Source: Pseudoalteromonas sp. NBT06-2 (lineage in GTDB: Bacteria > Pseudomonadota > Gammaproteobacteria > Enterobacterales > Alteromonadaceae). From it: 64,000 nucleotides of DNA. The stretch is taken from NCBI RefSeq assembly GCF_002276045.1, contig NZ_NQMR01000006.1, positions 1 to 64,000 of the forward strand, written 5' to 3'. The notes below the pieces were generated by a model. The model saw only the letters and a list, made by a program, of their open reading frames with translations, was not told where the DNA came from and did not search any database. The translations under genes and the position numbers were made by a program. Below are positions 11,672-26,475 of this stretch, one piece after another; positions within the stretch are counted from its first letter, which is position 1; every line of letters starts with the position of its first letter.

Positions 11672-13048
11672 ATGAAAATTATCATTTTAGGCGCAGGTCA
11701 AGTTGGTGGTACTTTAGCTGAAAACTTGGTTGGTGAGAAAAACGAAATCACTGTGATAGATGTCAACGGTGATAAACTTCACCAACTTCAAGATAAGTTC
11801 GACTTACAAGTTGTAACTGGACATAGCGCCCACCCTGATATTTTACGCCAAGCAGGAGCTGAAGATGCAGATATGATTATTGCGGTAACTAGCTCCGACG
11901 AAGTAAACATGATCGCCTGTCAAATTGCTTATAGTATATTTAATACACCAACAAAAATTGCGCGTATACGCTCTGAACAATACTTACGTTATAAAGAAAA
12001 GCTATTTCATAACCATGACCTACCTGTAGATCACTATATTGCACCTGAGCAACTTGTTACTAAGTACATACGTCGTTTAATTGATTACCCAGGTGCTTTA
12101 CAAGTTTTACAGTTTGCGGAAGGTAAATTATCTTTAGTTGCAGTAAAAGCCTACTACGGTGGTCTATTAGTTGGTTATGCCCTTTCAACATTAAAGGAGC
12201 ATATTCCAAATGTTGAAACTCGCGTTGCTGCTATTTATCGTCAAGGCAGGCCAATCAAACCTTTGGGTACCACAGTAATTGAAGCTGATGATGAAATATT
12301 TTTTATCGCAGCAACTAAACATATACGCGCCGTAATGAGTGAGTTACAAAAACTTGAGCAATCTTATAAAAAAATAATGATTGTAGGCGGTGGTAATATT
12401 GGAGCAGGCTTAGCGCGTTCTTTAGAAAAGAACCACACCGTAAAGCTTATTGAGCATAACCCTGAACGTGCAACTCAATTATCTGAACAGTTAGATAAAA
12501 CTATTGTTTTTTGCGGTGATGCATCCGATCAAGAGTTATTATCTGAGGAACACATCGAACAAGTTGATGTATTCATTGCGGTAACCAATGATGATGAAGC
12601 TAACATCATGGCAGCTATGCTGGCTAAACGCATGGGGGCACAAAAAACGATGGTACTAATCCAACGCAGCGCATATGTGGACTTAGTACAAAGTGGTGAA
12701 ATTGATATTGCGATTTCTCCGCAACAAGCCACCATATCAGCGCTACTTACTCATGTACGACGCGGTGATATTGTAAACGTATATTCTTTGCGTAAAGGTG
12801 CAGCTGAAGCAATCGAAGCGGTCGCTCATGGTGACAAAACGACGTCTAAAGTGGTTGGTAAAGCAATTAGGGATATCAAACTACCTGCTGGTACAACTAT
12901 TGGTGCAATCGTTAGAAATGATGATGTTTTAATTGCACATGATAATACTGTCATCGAATCAGGTGATCACGTGATCATGTTCTTAATCGATAAGAAACAT
13001 ATCTATGTAGTGGAAAAACTATTCCAAGTAAGCGCTATCTTTATGTAG
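11672..13048 (+). CDS. trkA: Trk potassium uptake regulatory protein TrkA
   Basis: A 458-residue peripheral membrane protein that gates TrkH-type K+ uptake in response to nucleotides. It has the duplicated RCK architecture: a Rossmann domain with GAGQVGG at residues 7-13 and a TrkA_C domain, then a second Rossmann with GGGNIGAG near residue 238 and a second TrkA_C domain. It closes def-fmt-rsmB-trkA, the E. coli order. Its membrane partner trkH lies on the opposite strand 366 bases downstream, separated by a MITE, so the two are convergent rather than cotranscribed. Confidence 0.96.
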   Translation: MKIIILGAGQVGGTLAENLVGEKNEITVIDVNGDKLHQLQDKFDLQVVTGHSAHPDILRQAGAEDADMIIAVTSSDEVNMIACQIAYSIFNTPTKIARIRSEQYLRYKEKLFHNHDLPVDHYIAPEQLVTKYIRRLIDYPGALQVLQFAEGKLSLVAVKAYYGGLLVGYALSTLKEHIPNVETRVAAIYRQGRPIKPLGTTVIEADDEIFFIAATKHIRAVMSELQKLEQSYKKIMIVGGGNIGAGLARSLEKNHTVKLIEHNPERATQLSEQLDKTIVFCGDASDQELLSEEHIEQVDVFIAVTNDDEANIMAAMLAKRMGAQKTMVLIQRSAYVDLVQSGEIDIAISPQQATISALLTHVRRGDIVNVYSLRKGAAEAIEAVAHGDKTTSKVVGKAIRDIKLPAGTTIGAIVRNDDVLIAHDNTVIESGDHVIMFLIDKKHIYVVEKLFQVSAIFM

Positions 13049-13097
13049 CATTAATTGTCTGTATTATTTAATAAAAAAGCACAACTAAAGTCGGGCA

Positions 13098-13410
13098 TAT
13101 ACCCAAACCACTTCAAGATGCAGGATTCAGTTGGAATTAGAAATGCTTTAGGCAAGGCATTGATTGAAGAACATGGTTATTCCCTTTTCAAAATCAATAA
13201 CGCTGCATAAAGTATTTATAAACCAACCTTACAGGGACTTCTGAGCAAATCATGCTCGTTGTTGCCTGCATGGATGTAGGTACTAGAGCAATGCAGGAGC
13301 ATATTGCCGGTCCATCTTTTTTAAGGGAGTAACCATTAATGCAAAGATGCGCCTAGATCATGAATTGCTCAGCAGTCCTGAACCTCACATCTTGAAGTGG
13401 CTTGGGAATA
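13098..13410 (+). mobile_element. MITE copy B, full length with a 48-bp insert
   Basis: A complete 313-base copy in the trkA-trkH gap. The left end tatacccaaaccacttcaag and the right end cttgaagtggcttgggaata are near-perfect inverted repeats of about 23 bases. A second inner inverted pair (ctgagcaaatcatg / catgaattgctcag) means the whole unit can fold. Compared with copy C it carries about 48 extra bases at 13264-13311, themselves containing cctgcat/atgcagg arms. No ORF is present, so movement would need a transposase supplied elsewhere. Confidence 0.88.
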
Positions 13411-13414
13411 CAAT

Positions 13415-14866
13415 TTAGCCACGCCAAAATGTGGGTGTAAATAAAACTAATAAAGTAAATATCTCTAAACGACCAAATACCATAGCAATGGTTAAAATCC
13501 ATTTTGCGGTATCTGTGATATCACCAAAGTGAGCAGCAACATCACCTAAACCCGGGCCTAGATTGTTTAAACATGCTGCAGTAGCAGAAAAAGCAGTGAT
13601 ATTATCCATTCCAGTGCCCATTAACATTAGCATGATAATGACAAACACTAATGCATAAGCTGAGAAGAACCCCCAAACTGCTTCAACCACTTTATCGGGT
13701 AATGCTTTACGCCCCAGCTTAATTGAATATATCGCTCTAGGGTGCACCAAACGATTTAGCTCTCTTATGCCTTGTAAGTATAAAAGAAATACACGGACCA
13801 CCTTCATACCGCCTCCAGTGGAGCCTGCACAGCCTCCTATAAAGCTAGAGAATATTAATAACATAGGTAAAAATATTGGCCAAGCAGAAAAGTTATCGGT
13901 GGCAAAACCTGCGGTTGTACTAATTGAAACTGCTTGAAACAATGCTTGATTCAAAGTTTCATCACCACTTTCAAATACATTTTCAGAAGACAGCACTGCA
14001 AAACAAATTAATACCAAGGCAACTTGAATTAACAAAAATACTTTTAGCTCTGGGTCTCGGATATAATTTTTTAAGCTTCTATTGGCCACAACCGCATAAT
14101 GCAATGAGAAATTTACTGCGGCTATCAGTAAAAATACAACACATATTACATTTATGAATGGGCTATTAAAATGTCCCATTGAAGCATCATAAGTAGAAAA
14201 ACCTCCTATCGCTATTGTAGAGAAAGCATGGCAAATCGCATCAAACCATCCCATTCCGGCACTCCAATAAGCTAAAGTACATGCTATAGTGAGCGATACA
14301 TAAATATACCAAAGGTGTTTCGCAGTATCCGCGATACGGGGAGTCATTTTAGAATCTTTCACGGGACCTGGTGTTTCAGCCCTATATAACTGCATACCCC
14401 CAACTCCTAACATAGGTAAAACAGCAACAGCTAATACAATGATCCCCATACCACCAAGCCATTGTAATTGTTGTCGATAAAATAATACTGACTTAGGTAA
14501 AAATTCAATTCCGGTTAAAACGGTAGCTCCCGTTGTCGTTAAACCAGAAAACGATTCAAATACAGCATCTGCTAATGATAAGCTAGGTTCTTCCAAAAAG
14601 ATCAAAGGCAAAGAACCAAACGCGCCTAATACCAACCAGAATAAAACAACAATCAAAAAACCTTCACGGGCTTTTAAATCTGCTTTTTCACTTCGATTTG
14701 GATACCAAGTAACTAAACCAATCGTGACACTAAATACAAAAGCGAGAACAAAAGGAAAACCACCACCATCTTTATAAATTAAAGAAACGAGTGCCGGAGG
14801 GATCATAGTGACACTAAAAAGTGCAACTAATAACCCGAGGATTCTGATAATAGTACGAAACTGCAT
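13415..14866 (-). CDS. trkH: Trk potassium uptake channel TrkH
   Basis: A 483-residue inner-membrane K+ translocating subunit with about ten hydrophobic segments. Selectivity-filter-type loops are visible, such as SGLTTTGATVL, IGGFSTYDAS, STTAGFATDNF and CLNNLGPGLG, one for each of the four membrane-pore-membrane repeats of the TrkH/KtrB superfamily. It works with TrkA. It is the last gene of the slt-pepQ-yigZ-trkH series; pepQ-yigZ-trkH divergent from fadBA is the order known from E. coli. Confidence 0.96.
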   Translation of the reverse strand: MQFRTIIRILGLLVALFSVTMIPPALVSLIYKDGGGFPFVLAFVFSVTIGLVTWYPNRSEKADLKAREGFLIVVLFWLVLGAFGSLPLIFLEEPSLSLADAVFESFSGLTTTGATVLTGIEFLPKSVLFYRQQLQWLGGMGIIVLAVAVLPMLGVGGMQLYRAETPGPVKDSKMTPRIADTAKHLWYIYVSLTIACTLAYWSAGMGWFDAICHAFSTIAIGGFSTYDASMGHFNSPFINVICVVFLLIAAVNFSLHYAVVANRSLKNYIRDPELKVFLLIQVALVLICFAVLSSENVFESGDETLNQALFQAVSISTTAGFATDNFSAWPIFLPMLLIFSSFIGGCAGSTGGGMKVVRVFLLYLQGIRELNRLVHPRAIYSIKLGRKALPDKVVEAVWGFFSAYALVFVIIMLMLMGTGMDNITAFSATAACLNNLGPGLGDVAAHFGDITDTAKWILTIAMVFGRLEIFTLLVLFTPTFWRG

Positions 14867-14959
14867 TAGATTATTTATATCCTACATACCGATTTTAATC
14901 GGAAGTAATTAATGCCTATAGATTACTTTAAATTGCCCTAAAAAATAACAGTTAACAAA

Positions 14960-15574
14960 TTAATCTTTTAACTTAAATTCAACTCTCGCATTTGTTTTCT
15001 CAAAGATTTCCGCTAAAACACGTTTAACTTCTCTACTGTCGATCTTAATTTGCCAATCTATTTGTGCTGTAAATGTTTTTTGAATATCTAAAACTTTATA
15101 GGCTGTTAAAATATTTTCAATCAAGCCCTGATGACTATATTCTGAAATACCATAAACTAACGCTTCAGGTATTTTAGTTTCAGTTTTTAGTTCCAACATC
15201 GCATTATTTAAACTACCGCCATATGCACGGACTAAACCACCAGTGCCGAGTTTAATGCCACCAAAATAACGTGTTACCACAGCTGTGATCTCACCTAAAC
15301 CAGAGCCCATCAAGACATTAAGCATAGGCTTTCCTGCTGTGCCGTTGGGTTCACCATCATCAGAAAAACCAAACACATGACTCCCTCCCGGTTCACCTGC
15401 GATATGCGCCCAACAATTATGTCTCGCATCAGGGTATTTAATGCCAATTTCTTTAATGAATGCTTTGGCAGAATCTAAATCTGGCGTGTGAGCGATATGA
15501 ACGATGAATTTGCTTTTTTTGATATCTTGTTGATAAAAGACAGAGTCAAAAGGGATTTTATATTCTTGCGGCAT
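14960..15574 (-). CDS. yigZ: YigZ/IMPACT family protein
   Basis: A 204-residue two-domain protein of the UPF0029/IMPACT family. The N-terminal domain holds the family signature around ARHNCWAHIAGE and FSDDGEPNGTAGKPML, followed by RYFGGIKLGTGGLVRAYGG. The C-terminal ferredoxin-like domain is DUF1949-type. Eukaryotic IMPACT regulates translation via GCN1; the bacterial role is not established. It lies between pepQ and trkH as in E. coli. Confidence 0.93.
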   Translation of the reverse strand: MPQEYKIPFDSVFYQQDIKKSKFIVHIAHTPDLDSAKAFIKEIGIKYPDARHNCWAHIAGEPGGSHVFGFSDDGEPNGTAGKPMLNVLMGSGLGEITAVVTRYFGGIKLGTGGLVRAYGGSLNNAMLELKTETKIPEALVYGISEYSHQGLIENILTAYKVLDIQKTFTAQIDWQIKIDSREVKRVLAEIFEKTNARVEFKLKD

Positions 15575-15679
15575 GGCTATAATCTAGGTTTAATAGCGAG
15601 GCTAAGAACCCCGCAAATTATTATGAGTATAAATATTAGTGATATTTTCTTATATTAAAAATTACCACGAACAAAAGAA

Positions 15680-17050
<1,371 letters not shown>

Positions 17051-17082
17051 TTAACACATGAAAGTCATTGATAAAGTATGCA

Positions 17083-18984
17083 TCATTTCTGAATTTTCAT
17101 CGTTAATAAATCATCAAATAAATTGTCAGTTTCACCCATTCTTGTATGGTAAACCTGTTTATAAGCAAATACGTTTTTCACATAATCACGAGTCTCTCTA
17201 TATGGGATAGATTCTATCCATAAATCAACGGCTACAGGGTTTTTAGGTAGCCATTTTTTTACACGATGATAACCCGCATTATAAGAAGCAGTAGCAAGAA
17301 TTTCATTACCATTATTTTTACGTTTTAAATAACTTAAATATTGAGAACCAAGTTTAATATTTGTTTTTGGATCAAATAACTTTCTACGTGAAATACTAGA
17401 CTTAGAAATATATTTAGCTGTACTTGGCAATATTTGCATTAACCCCAAAGCGCCTGCATCTGAATTTGCATCTGATGCAAAAGAGCTTTCTCTTCTTGAA
17501 ATCGCATAGATCCAAGCTATATCTATTTTACTTTTATGACTATATTTTTTATATAAGCCTACAAAAGCCTCAGGAAAACGTAAGTCTAAATGATGATATA
17601 ACTTAAGTTGTGCCATAGTAATTATGACACGATCGTGCCAATCTAATTGACTTCCTAGCTGCGCCGCTGCCAACTTTTCCTCTTTTGATGAAGTATTAAT
17701 TAAATAATTCCATTCTCGCCTAGATAAGGTCGTGCGTTTTAATTCAAATAAAGCCTTAGCCCTAATAAAACCAGGTGCTTGAGATACCTTTTCAATCAAT
17801 AATGGTGCTATTACTGTTTGTTGATATTGCATCTGCGCAGGTAAATTTAATCTTGCCGCCGACATAAAGCCATAATAGTTACGCTTTTGTGCAATACCAG
17901 ACCAAATTTTATCTGCTTTTTGTTTTTTACCTTGCTGCTGATATGAATAGGCTAACCAATAGTTTTGTCCATTTGATAGATTTCCTTTACCTGTAAAGTA
18001 AGCAATAATACCTGGCCAATCATTACTTTGTAGCATATTAGTTAACTGCCATTGCATCAGTTTTTTATCATGATTTTCAATCGCAACTTTGTTTAACCAA
18101 AACTTAGCTTCTTTATGCTTAGATGATGCCAGCGCTAAAGCGAAGGTATAATAAACTCCCTGCTTTTGTTTTTCAGTAAATTTAAATTTTACATCAAGTT
18201 TTCGCCAAGCACGTAATGCTAAATCATCATCTCGCCAAATTAAACGCTTGATACCATAAATAGCAATTTCAGATTCTTTTAAGTTGGCATTTTTAAATCG
18301 ATATAGACCTGCAGATGCAGATGGGTCTCTTCGCATTTTATAATATAAGTCAGCAAGGTACTGCTCCTTTTTAGGAAGCTGCATTTTTAAATAAGGAATT
18401 AAAGAATGCTTTCCTTTTTGTGCTACTAACGTCAATCTTTGCCATATACGCGCTTGTGTCATATAACCTTGTTTACGCCATTTTCTAAATAAAACATCAC
18501 ATTCTTTTGATTGAGACTTGCCAACTAACCATAAATCTGTCACTTGTTGCAAAATAGCTCTTTTTGGCGCACCTAATTGCAACTGGTAATTAAGATTGAT
18601 ACAAGTTAAAGCTGCATTTTTTGTAGGTTTAAAGTATTTAATAAAAAGTGCTTTCTTATTTCGTTTCTTTAAATATTTTAGCCAAGCTTTACGAACAGGC
18701 CACTCTAATGGTGAACCTTGGTAAATTTTTAAAAACGATTCTATATCCGCTTCATTTGATAAATAAGGATATTTTTTTAAATAAGCCATTTTCACATAGG
18801 GCTTTAATGGATGATCTAAATTAGCTAAAGCTTTCTGATATCTTTTTTTATTACCAGACAAAGCCGCTTTCTCTGCCGAAATAAATGCTTTATGTTCAAC
18901 AGAGATGGCATCAACTGAAAGACTAACAAGTGAAATTCTAGAAAATAGCGCAGCTGAAATAAACAGTTTTTTAAATATTTTCAC
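17083..18984 (-). CDS. slt: soluble lytic murein transglycosylase
   Basis: A 633-residue periplasmic enzyme that cleaves the MurNAc-GlcNAc bond of peptidoglycan to leave 1,6-anhydro ends. A signal peptide occupies the first 25 or so residues. The long helical superhelix (U and L domains) runs to about residue 470, and the C-terminal lysozyme-like domain has the catalytic Glu in ISRRESSFASDANS followed by GALGLMQILPSTA and ASYNAGYHRV. Its length matches Slt70. It sits between pepQ and the divergent fadBA, a position where E. coli has no slt, so this gene is an insertion relative to that order. Confidence 0.95.
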   Translation of the reverse strand: MKIFKKLFISAALFSRISLVSLSVDAISVEHKAFISAEKAALSGNKKRYQKALANLDHPLKPYVKMAYLKKYPYLSNEADIESFLKIYQGSPLEWPVRKAWLKYLKKRNKKALFIKYFKPTKNAALTCINLNYQLQLGAPKRAILQQVTDLWLVGKSQSKECDVLFRKWRKQGYMTQARIWQRLTLVAQKGKHSLIPYLKMQLPKKEQYLADLYYKMRRDPSASAGLYRFKNANLKESEIAIYGIKRLIWRDDDLALRAWRKLDVKFKFTEKQKQGVYYTFALALASSKHKEAKFWLNKVAIENHDKKLMQWQLTNMLQSNDWPGIIAYFTGKGNLSNGQNYWLAYSYQQQGKKQKADKIWSGIAQKRNYYGFMSAARLNLPAQMQYQQTVIAPLLIEKVSQAPGFIRAKALFELKRTTLSRREWNYLINTSSKEEKLAAAQLGSQLDWHDRVIITMAQLKLYHHLDLRFPEAFVGLYKKYSHKSKIDIAWIYAISRRESSFASDANSDAGALGLMQILPSTAKYISKSSISRRKLFDPKTNIKLGSQYLSYLKRKNNGNEILATASYNAGYHRVKKWLPKNPVAVDLWIESIPYRETRDYVKNVFAYKQVYHTRMGETDNLFDDLLTMKIQK

Positions 18985-19219
18985 TAAAAAATAATCCTTA
19001 TGAATATCCTCTAATCTTACTCAACTCCCACTTTATCAAACTATTCATTGAAAACCTCATCTTAACATCTAGTTTTTAACCAAATATTAAGAAAGAAAGA
19101 AAATTTATTGCTATTTTTATTTAAAGAGGCGAAACTGCATAAAAAGAACACTCATCGTACCAGTTAATTTCACATATTAACTACTGTTTGAGTTAGAAGA
19201 ATAACCCATGGAGATAAAA

Positions 19220-22565
<3,346 letters not shown>

Positions 22566-22597
22566 CTTACAAAACTAACATTTAAGTCTTGGTGTCA

Positions 22598-22639
22598 GGC
22601 AAGGGTTTGTTTCTTTATGATCACCCTTGCCTTTTTTCC
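22598..22639 (+). terminator. fadBA terminator
   Basis: Perfect 9-base arms ggcaagggt and acccttgcc enclose a 16-base loop and are followed by tttttt. It ends the fadBA transcript and lies just before the 3' end of the convergent histidine kinase gene. Confidence 0.9.
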
Positions 22640-22656
22640 TTTCTAATAACTTGAAA

Positions 22657-24135
22657 TTACTCCGGTATAGGTAAACTAATTTTAAAAATTGTACCTTTAT
22701 TTATTTCACTTTCAACTTCAATAAAACCTCTATGCGCCTCAATAATCTTATAACTAATAGACAAGCCTAACCCAGTACCTACACCCACTTCTTTTGTTGT
22801 GAAAAAAGGGTCAAACAGTCTTTGTTTCGTTTTTTCATCCATACCACATCCAGTATCTGTAATATGTAAAAACACAAATTCAGAATTTGCAAAGGTCTCT
22901 ATAGTGATCACACCTTTTTCATTATTTATTGCATGTTTAGCGTTGATTAATATATTCATTAAAACTTGTTCAACTTGATTTTCAGTACCAAAAACATCCG
23001 GAATATCGGATGTTAACTTAGTATTAATATCACAATTTTCATATTTGAATTCAGAAGAAATTAAATTTAAAACGGTTTCAATCGCATCATTCAAACTAAA
23101 AGAAATAAATTCTTCACTACCAGAATGAGAGAAAGTTTTTAAGTCTTGTACTATTGCTTTAACCCGAGTTAATCCTCCAACACAAGTAGATATAATTTCT
23201 TTACTATCTTCTAATAAAAATTCTAATTCATTATCTGGATCAGAAGTATGAGTCACATCTTTATTTTCTTGTATTAATAAAGTAAAAAAATTATCAAATT
23301 GAGACATGTAATCTTTTAGCGACTCAATATTGCTCATAACATATCCCACAGGATTATTTATTTCATGAGCAATGCCAGCCGCAAGCTGACCAATCGATGC
23401 CATTTTTTCTGAGTGAGAGAGTTGTTTTTGTGTGTTTTTTAAAGAGGTATTCATTTTAGATAGTTCAGAATATTTTTTATCCAATTTAATTTCTGCCAAC
23501 TTTCTTCTGATAGCGATATTAACAAGGTGGCGACCCGATTCTAATGTTTGTAATTTAAGACTATCTAAATTACTATCATCTTCAAAAAACAGTGCAATTA
23601 TATGATCTTGATTTAATAAAGAAAATAAAGGTAATACAACGATATACTCTATTTTTTTTGCCATTAAAGATTCAGAATTAAAAAATTTTTCACTCGTTAA
23701 TAATATTGTTTCATTTTTAGCTTCTTTGATATTTTGTCTTACTTGTAATGTATTAATTTCATTTATTGAGTTTTTAATTCTTTGATTTAATTCTTTATCG
23801 ACACCTTTTGTTAAAGGTGAACTCGACTTTTCATTACAAAAAATATAACTACAACTAGTAGATAAAAAGCTAGCACAGAGCTCTAATAAACTTTGTATTA
23901 TTGTCTCTACTTTATTTTTACTAAAAGTTACGGTTGCTAGATATGTTAAAAACTCTAGTTGTTGCTGTTTTGATTGTTCATATTCAACTTCTTCTTGTAA
24001 TGTTTTTTTGAGTTCACTATTTGCAGCTAATAAAATTTTATTTTCTTTCATTAAATTTGTATTGGTTAATTGTTCAAAATTTTTATTTGTTTTCAGATTA
24101 TTAGCTAAAATTTCATTAGATATTTCTTTTTTCAT
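22657..24135 (-). CDS. soluble sensor histidine kinase
   Basis: A 492-residue cytoplasmic kinase with no membrane segment. The first 80 residues are coiled-coil-like. A GAF-like sensor region, inferred only from placement and length, spans roughly residues 80-220. A second coiled coil leads to the phosphoacceptor motif EKMASIGQLAAGIAHEINNP. The ATPase domain shows the N box (MNILINAKHAI), DTGCGMD, DPFFTTKEVGVGTGLGLSI. I prefer the ATG at 24135, which has ggga upstream, over the TTG seven codons earlier. It is divergent from a response regulator gene, its likely partner. The input signal is unknown. Confidence 0.88.
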   Translation of the reverse strand: MKKEISNEILANNLKTNKNFEQLTNTNLMKENKILLAANSELKKTLQEEVEYEQSKQQQLEFLTYLATVTFSKNKVETIIQSLLELCASFLSTSCSYIFCNEKSSSPLTKGVDKELNQRIKNSINEINTLQVRQNIKEAKNETILLTSEKFFNSESLMAKKIEYIVVLPLFSLLNQDHIIALFFEDDSNLDSLKLQTLESGRHLVNIAIRRKLAEIKLDKKYSELSKMNTSLKNTQKQLSHSEKMASIGQLAAGIAHEINNPVGYVMSNIESLKDYMSQFDNFFTLLIQENKDVTHTSDPDNELEFLLEDSKEIISTCVGGLTRVKAIVQDLKTFSHSGSEEFISFSLNDAIETVLNLISSEFKYENCDINTKLTSDIPDVFGTENQVEQVLMNILINAKHAINNEKGVITIETFANSEFVFLHITDTGCGMDEKTKQRLFDPFFTTKEVGVGTGLGLSISYKIIEAHRGFIEVESEINKGTIFKISLPIPE

Positions 24136-24250
24136 TTGTATCCCAATTTTTTTCAACTGATAAAAAAAATGCCTATACTGACATAAAGAATAGATATATT
24201 TTATATATATTGTTAGGACAAATAAAAATTAATTTAGGATAAAGCAAAGT

Positions 24251-25567
24251 ATGGAAGATGTTTTCAAACCCAGAATTATTTTGGTTGATGATGAGGTTGA
24301 AGTTTTACAATCTCTAGAAAGAATATTCAGACGAGAATACGAGATCATTGCTTTTAATAATCCAGCAAAAGCAATCGAATTTATAAAAATGACCCCTATC
24401 CATATTATTATTTGTGATATGCGCATGCCTGAAATATCAGGTGATAAAGTGCTAGCTCAAGTAAAACAACACCAACCCAAAGCGAGAAGAATCTTACTTT
24501 CTGGTTACTCTGATATGCAAAGTACGATTTCAGCAATAAATGATGGTGGTATTCATGCTTACGTTGCTAAACCTTGGGATAATAAACAGTTAAAAGAAGT
24601 TGTCAATGATTCATTACATACTTTTAAATTAGAAATAGAAAATCAAAAACTCACTAAGCAACTTAAAATTAATAATCTAAATCTAGAGAATTTAAATAAG
24701 AAGTTAGATAAAAAAGTTGATGAAAAAACAATATCTCTTAATCAGACAGTATCTAAACTAAAAAAATCAATTAAAAACCAAAGAAAACAATTGCAACAGT
24801 TTATTGATATGATATCCCTAATATCGGCCGAGCACAGGCATGATCATCACGAACATGATATTCGAGTTGCAAAACAGTGCCGTTTACTCGGCCATAACAT
24901 GGGGTTAAAAAAAACAGAATTAACTTATTTATATTTAGCGGCACAATTACATGCTCTTGGTGAAATATCCTTACCCGAATCACTACTCAAGAAACCTGAA
25001 TCTAAAATGTGTAATGATGAGCTCTTACAATTGCATACACAAGCTACAATTGGTGCAGATATATTAGATGTTATGCCATCATTAAAAAATATTTCAGATA
25101 CTTTGCGTTATCAATATGAAAAATTTGATGGACATGGCTACCCAGGGGAAAAAGAAGGGAAAGAGATCCCTCTTGCTTCAAGAATATTAGCTGTTATTCG
25201 TGACTACGATATATATATTTCTGGTTATGCAACATCGCAAAAAATGCAACCAGTAGATGCATTAAGGCAACTCCAATCTCAAGCTGATAAAAAGTATGAT
25301 AAAGATGTTGTTTTAGCTTTTGAACACTTACTCGATAATATTCCAGCAGGCAGCGATGCTGAGTTTTGCTTTACTTTAGATATGTTAAAACCCGGTATGG
25401 TCATAGCGCAAGATGTGAAATATAGCAATGGCAATGTGCTTATTACTAAACATACAGAGTTAACTGAGGCTACAATAGATCGCATGGAACAATATGAATT
25501 TGAGCATGACTTCACATTTTTAATTTTCATTTTAATGCCAGAAGAAACGCCAAGTGAAGTTAATTAA
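24251..25567 (+). CDS. response regulator with degenerate HD-GYP-like domain
   Basis: A 438-residue protein. Residues 5-120 form a receiver domain with phosphoacceptor Asp56 in IIICDMRMPEISG and the switch lysine in AKPW. A long coiled coil (about 125-185) leads to an HD-GYP-like output domain (190-345). In it the GYP loop is kept (DGHGYPG, 293-299), but the HD dyad reads His234-Ala235 and the usual HHE reads YQYE, so several metal ligands of a c-di-GMP phosphodiesterase are missing. A C-terminal beta-rich piece (LDMLKPGMVIAQDV) closes it. Enzyme activity is doubtful; a binding or signalling role is inferred. It is divergent from the kinase above. Confidence 0.88.
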   Translation: MEDVFKPRIILVDDEVEVLQSLERIFRREYEIIAFNNPAKAIEFIKMTPIHIIICDMRMPEISGDKVLAQVKQHQPKARRILLSGYSDMQSTISAINDGGIHAYVAKPWDNKQLKEVVNDSLHTFKLEIENQKLTKQLKINNLNLENLNKKLDKKVDEKTISLNQTVSKLKKSIKNQRKQLQQFIDMISLISAEHRHDHHEHDIRVAKQCRLLGHNMGLKKTELTYLYLAAQLHALGEISLPESLLKKPESKMCNDELLQLHTQATIGADILDVMPSLKNISDTLRYQYEKFDGHGYPGEKEGKEIPLASRILAVIRDYDIYISGYATSQKMQPVDALRQLQSQADKKYDKDVVLAFEHLLDNIPAGSDAEFCFTLDMLKPGMVIAQDVKYSNGNVLITKHTELTEATIDRMEQYEFEHDFTFLIFILMPEETPSEVN

Positions 25568-25631
25568 AAAATCAGCTTTTATTCATTAAGAATTAAGCCT
25601 AAAATACAGCTCTTTTTTATGAGTGCAATCC

Positions 25632-25889
25632 ATGACTGATTTAATTATAAAACCAACTATTAAAGCAGACCATACTTTAGATGCTATCGGTTTACGTTGC
25701 CCTGAGCCTGTTATGATGATTAGAGGCACAGTAAGAAAAATGCAAGCAGGTGAAACCTTATTAATCGTTGCAGACGATCCATCTACCACAAGAGACATAC
25801 CTAGCTTTTGTCGCTTTATGGATCATACTTTATTAGCGCAAGAAATTGAAAATGAGCCTTTTCGTTATTTATTAAAAAAAGGTCTATAA
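25632..25889 (+). CDS. tusA: sulfurtransferase TusA
   Basis: An 85-residue sulfur carrier that accepts persulfide from IscS and passes it to TusBCD for 2-thiouridine synthesis in tRNA. The catalytic Cys lies in [14 protein letters not shown], and [13 protein letters not shown] and the RYLLKKG ending match TusA closely. I start it at the ATG at 25632 (MTDL), the usual TusA N-terminus, rather than at the in-frame GTG nine bases upstream. It lies alone between the response regulator and a minus-strand lipoprotein. Confidence 0.95.
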   Translation: MTDLIIKPTIKADHTLDAIGLRCPEPVMMIRGTVRKMQAGETLLIVADDPSTTRDIPSFCRFMDHTLLAQEIENEPFRYLLKKGL

Positions 25890-25911
25890 ACAAAATTACG
25901 CAGTAAGTTTG

Positions 25912-26361
25912 TTATTCGAACACTTTATTGATTGTTACTAAAGGTTTTGATTTTTGCCTAAAGTTAATACTGACCTGATACCAACCCGATTCATATGGTG
26001 TAAAACTAAAGTAATTATATATACTTTTACAGTTAGCCTGTACTGGAATTCCCGACTCTAAAAACTGATCTAAATCTTCATTTAAGTAACCACAATTTAA
26101 ACCTTGGCTCCAATTTTCATCTGCAATTTTAAACTCATATGTTTGCCCTGCAGTCGAAAGTTTAATTTTAGTTTGCAGTACATCTGAGTTTATTTTCTTT
26201 AGTTGATATTCAGGTTGTGCTTCCCAAGTATTAAAATTTCCTCTTAAATATATAGGGGTACCCTTATTAGATATTTCAATTTCATTATCTTTAAAGGATT
26301 CTATACTTGAACACGCAGTTAAGGTTGATCCTATAAATATGAGCGGTAATATGTTTTTCAT
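25912..26361 (-). CDS. lipoprotein with CBM48/AMPK-beta-like domain
   Basis: A 149-residue exported lipoprotein: signal sequence MKNILPLIFIGSTLTAC with a lipobox LTAC giving acylated Cys17. The mature part begins with a motif typical of glycogen-binding E-set domains (IYLRGNFNTWEAQPEYQL) and continues through a beta-rich segment with two further cysteines that could form a disulfide. Carbohydrate binding is inferred from this motif alone; no enzyme domain is attached. Its gene ends close to tusA and its start faces the glyS terminator region. A free-standing CBM48-type lipoprotein is unusual. Confidence 0.7.
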   Translation of the reverse strand: MKNILPLIFIGSTLTACSSIESFKDNEIEISNKGTPIYLRGNFNTWEAQPEYQLKKINSDVLQTKIKLSTAGQTYEFKIADENWSQGLNCGYLNEDLDQFLESGIPVQANCKSIYNYFSFTPYESGWYQVSINFRQKSKPLVTINKVFE

Positions 26362-26396
26362 TTTTATTTCCCAATACCTAATATTATTATAATCGC

Positions 26397-26427
26397 ATAA
26401 AAAGCCGGTTTTTAAACCGGCTTTTTC
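26397..26427 (-). terminator. glyQS terminator
   Basis: The sequence aaaaagccggtttttaaacc plus ggctttttc is a symmetrical hairpin with A and T runs on both sides, so it can act in either direction. On the minus strand it lies just downstream of glyS. Confidence 0.85.
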
Positions 26428-26475
26428 ATCATTTCAAAAACCACGAAACGGTATGAATAAAGCTGTGTATCAGGT

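Noticed and set aside
19131-19207. FadR/PsrA-like operator upstream of fadB
   Set aside because: The fragment accagtt resembles half a site, but no full palindrome is present.
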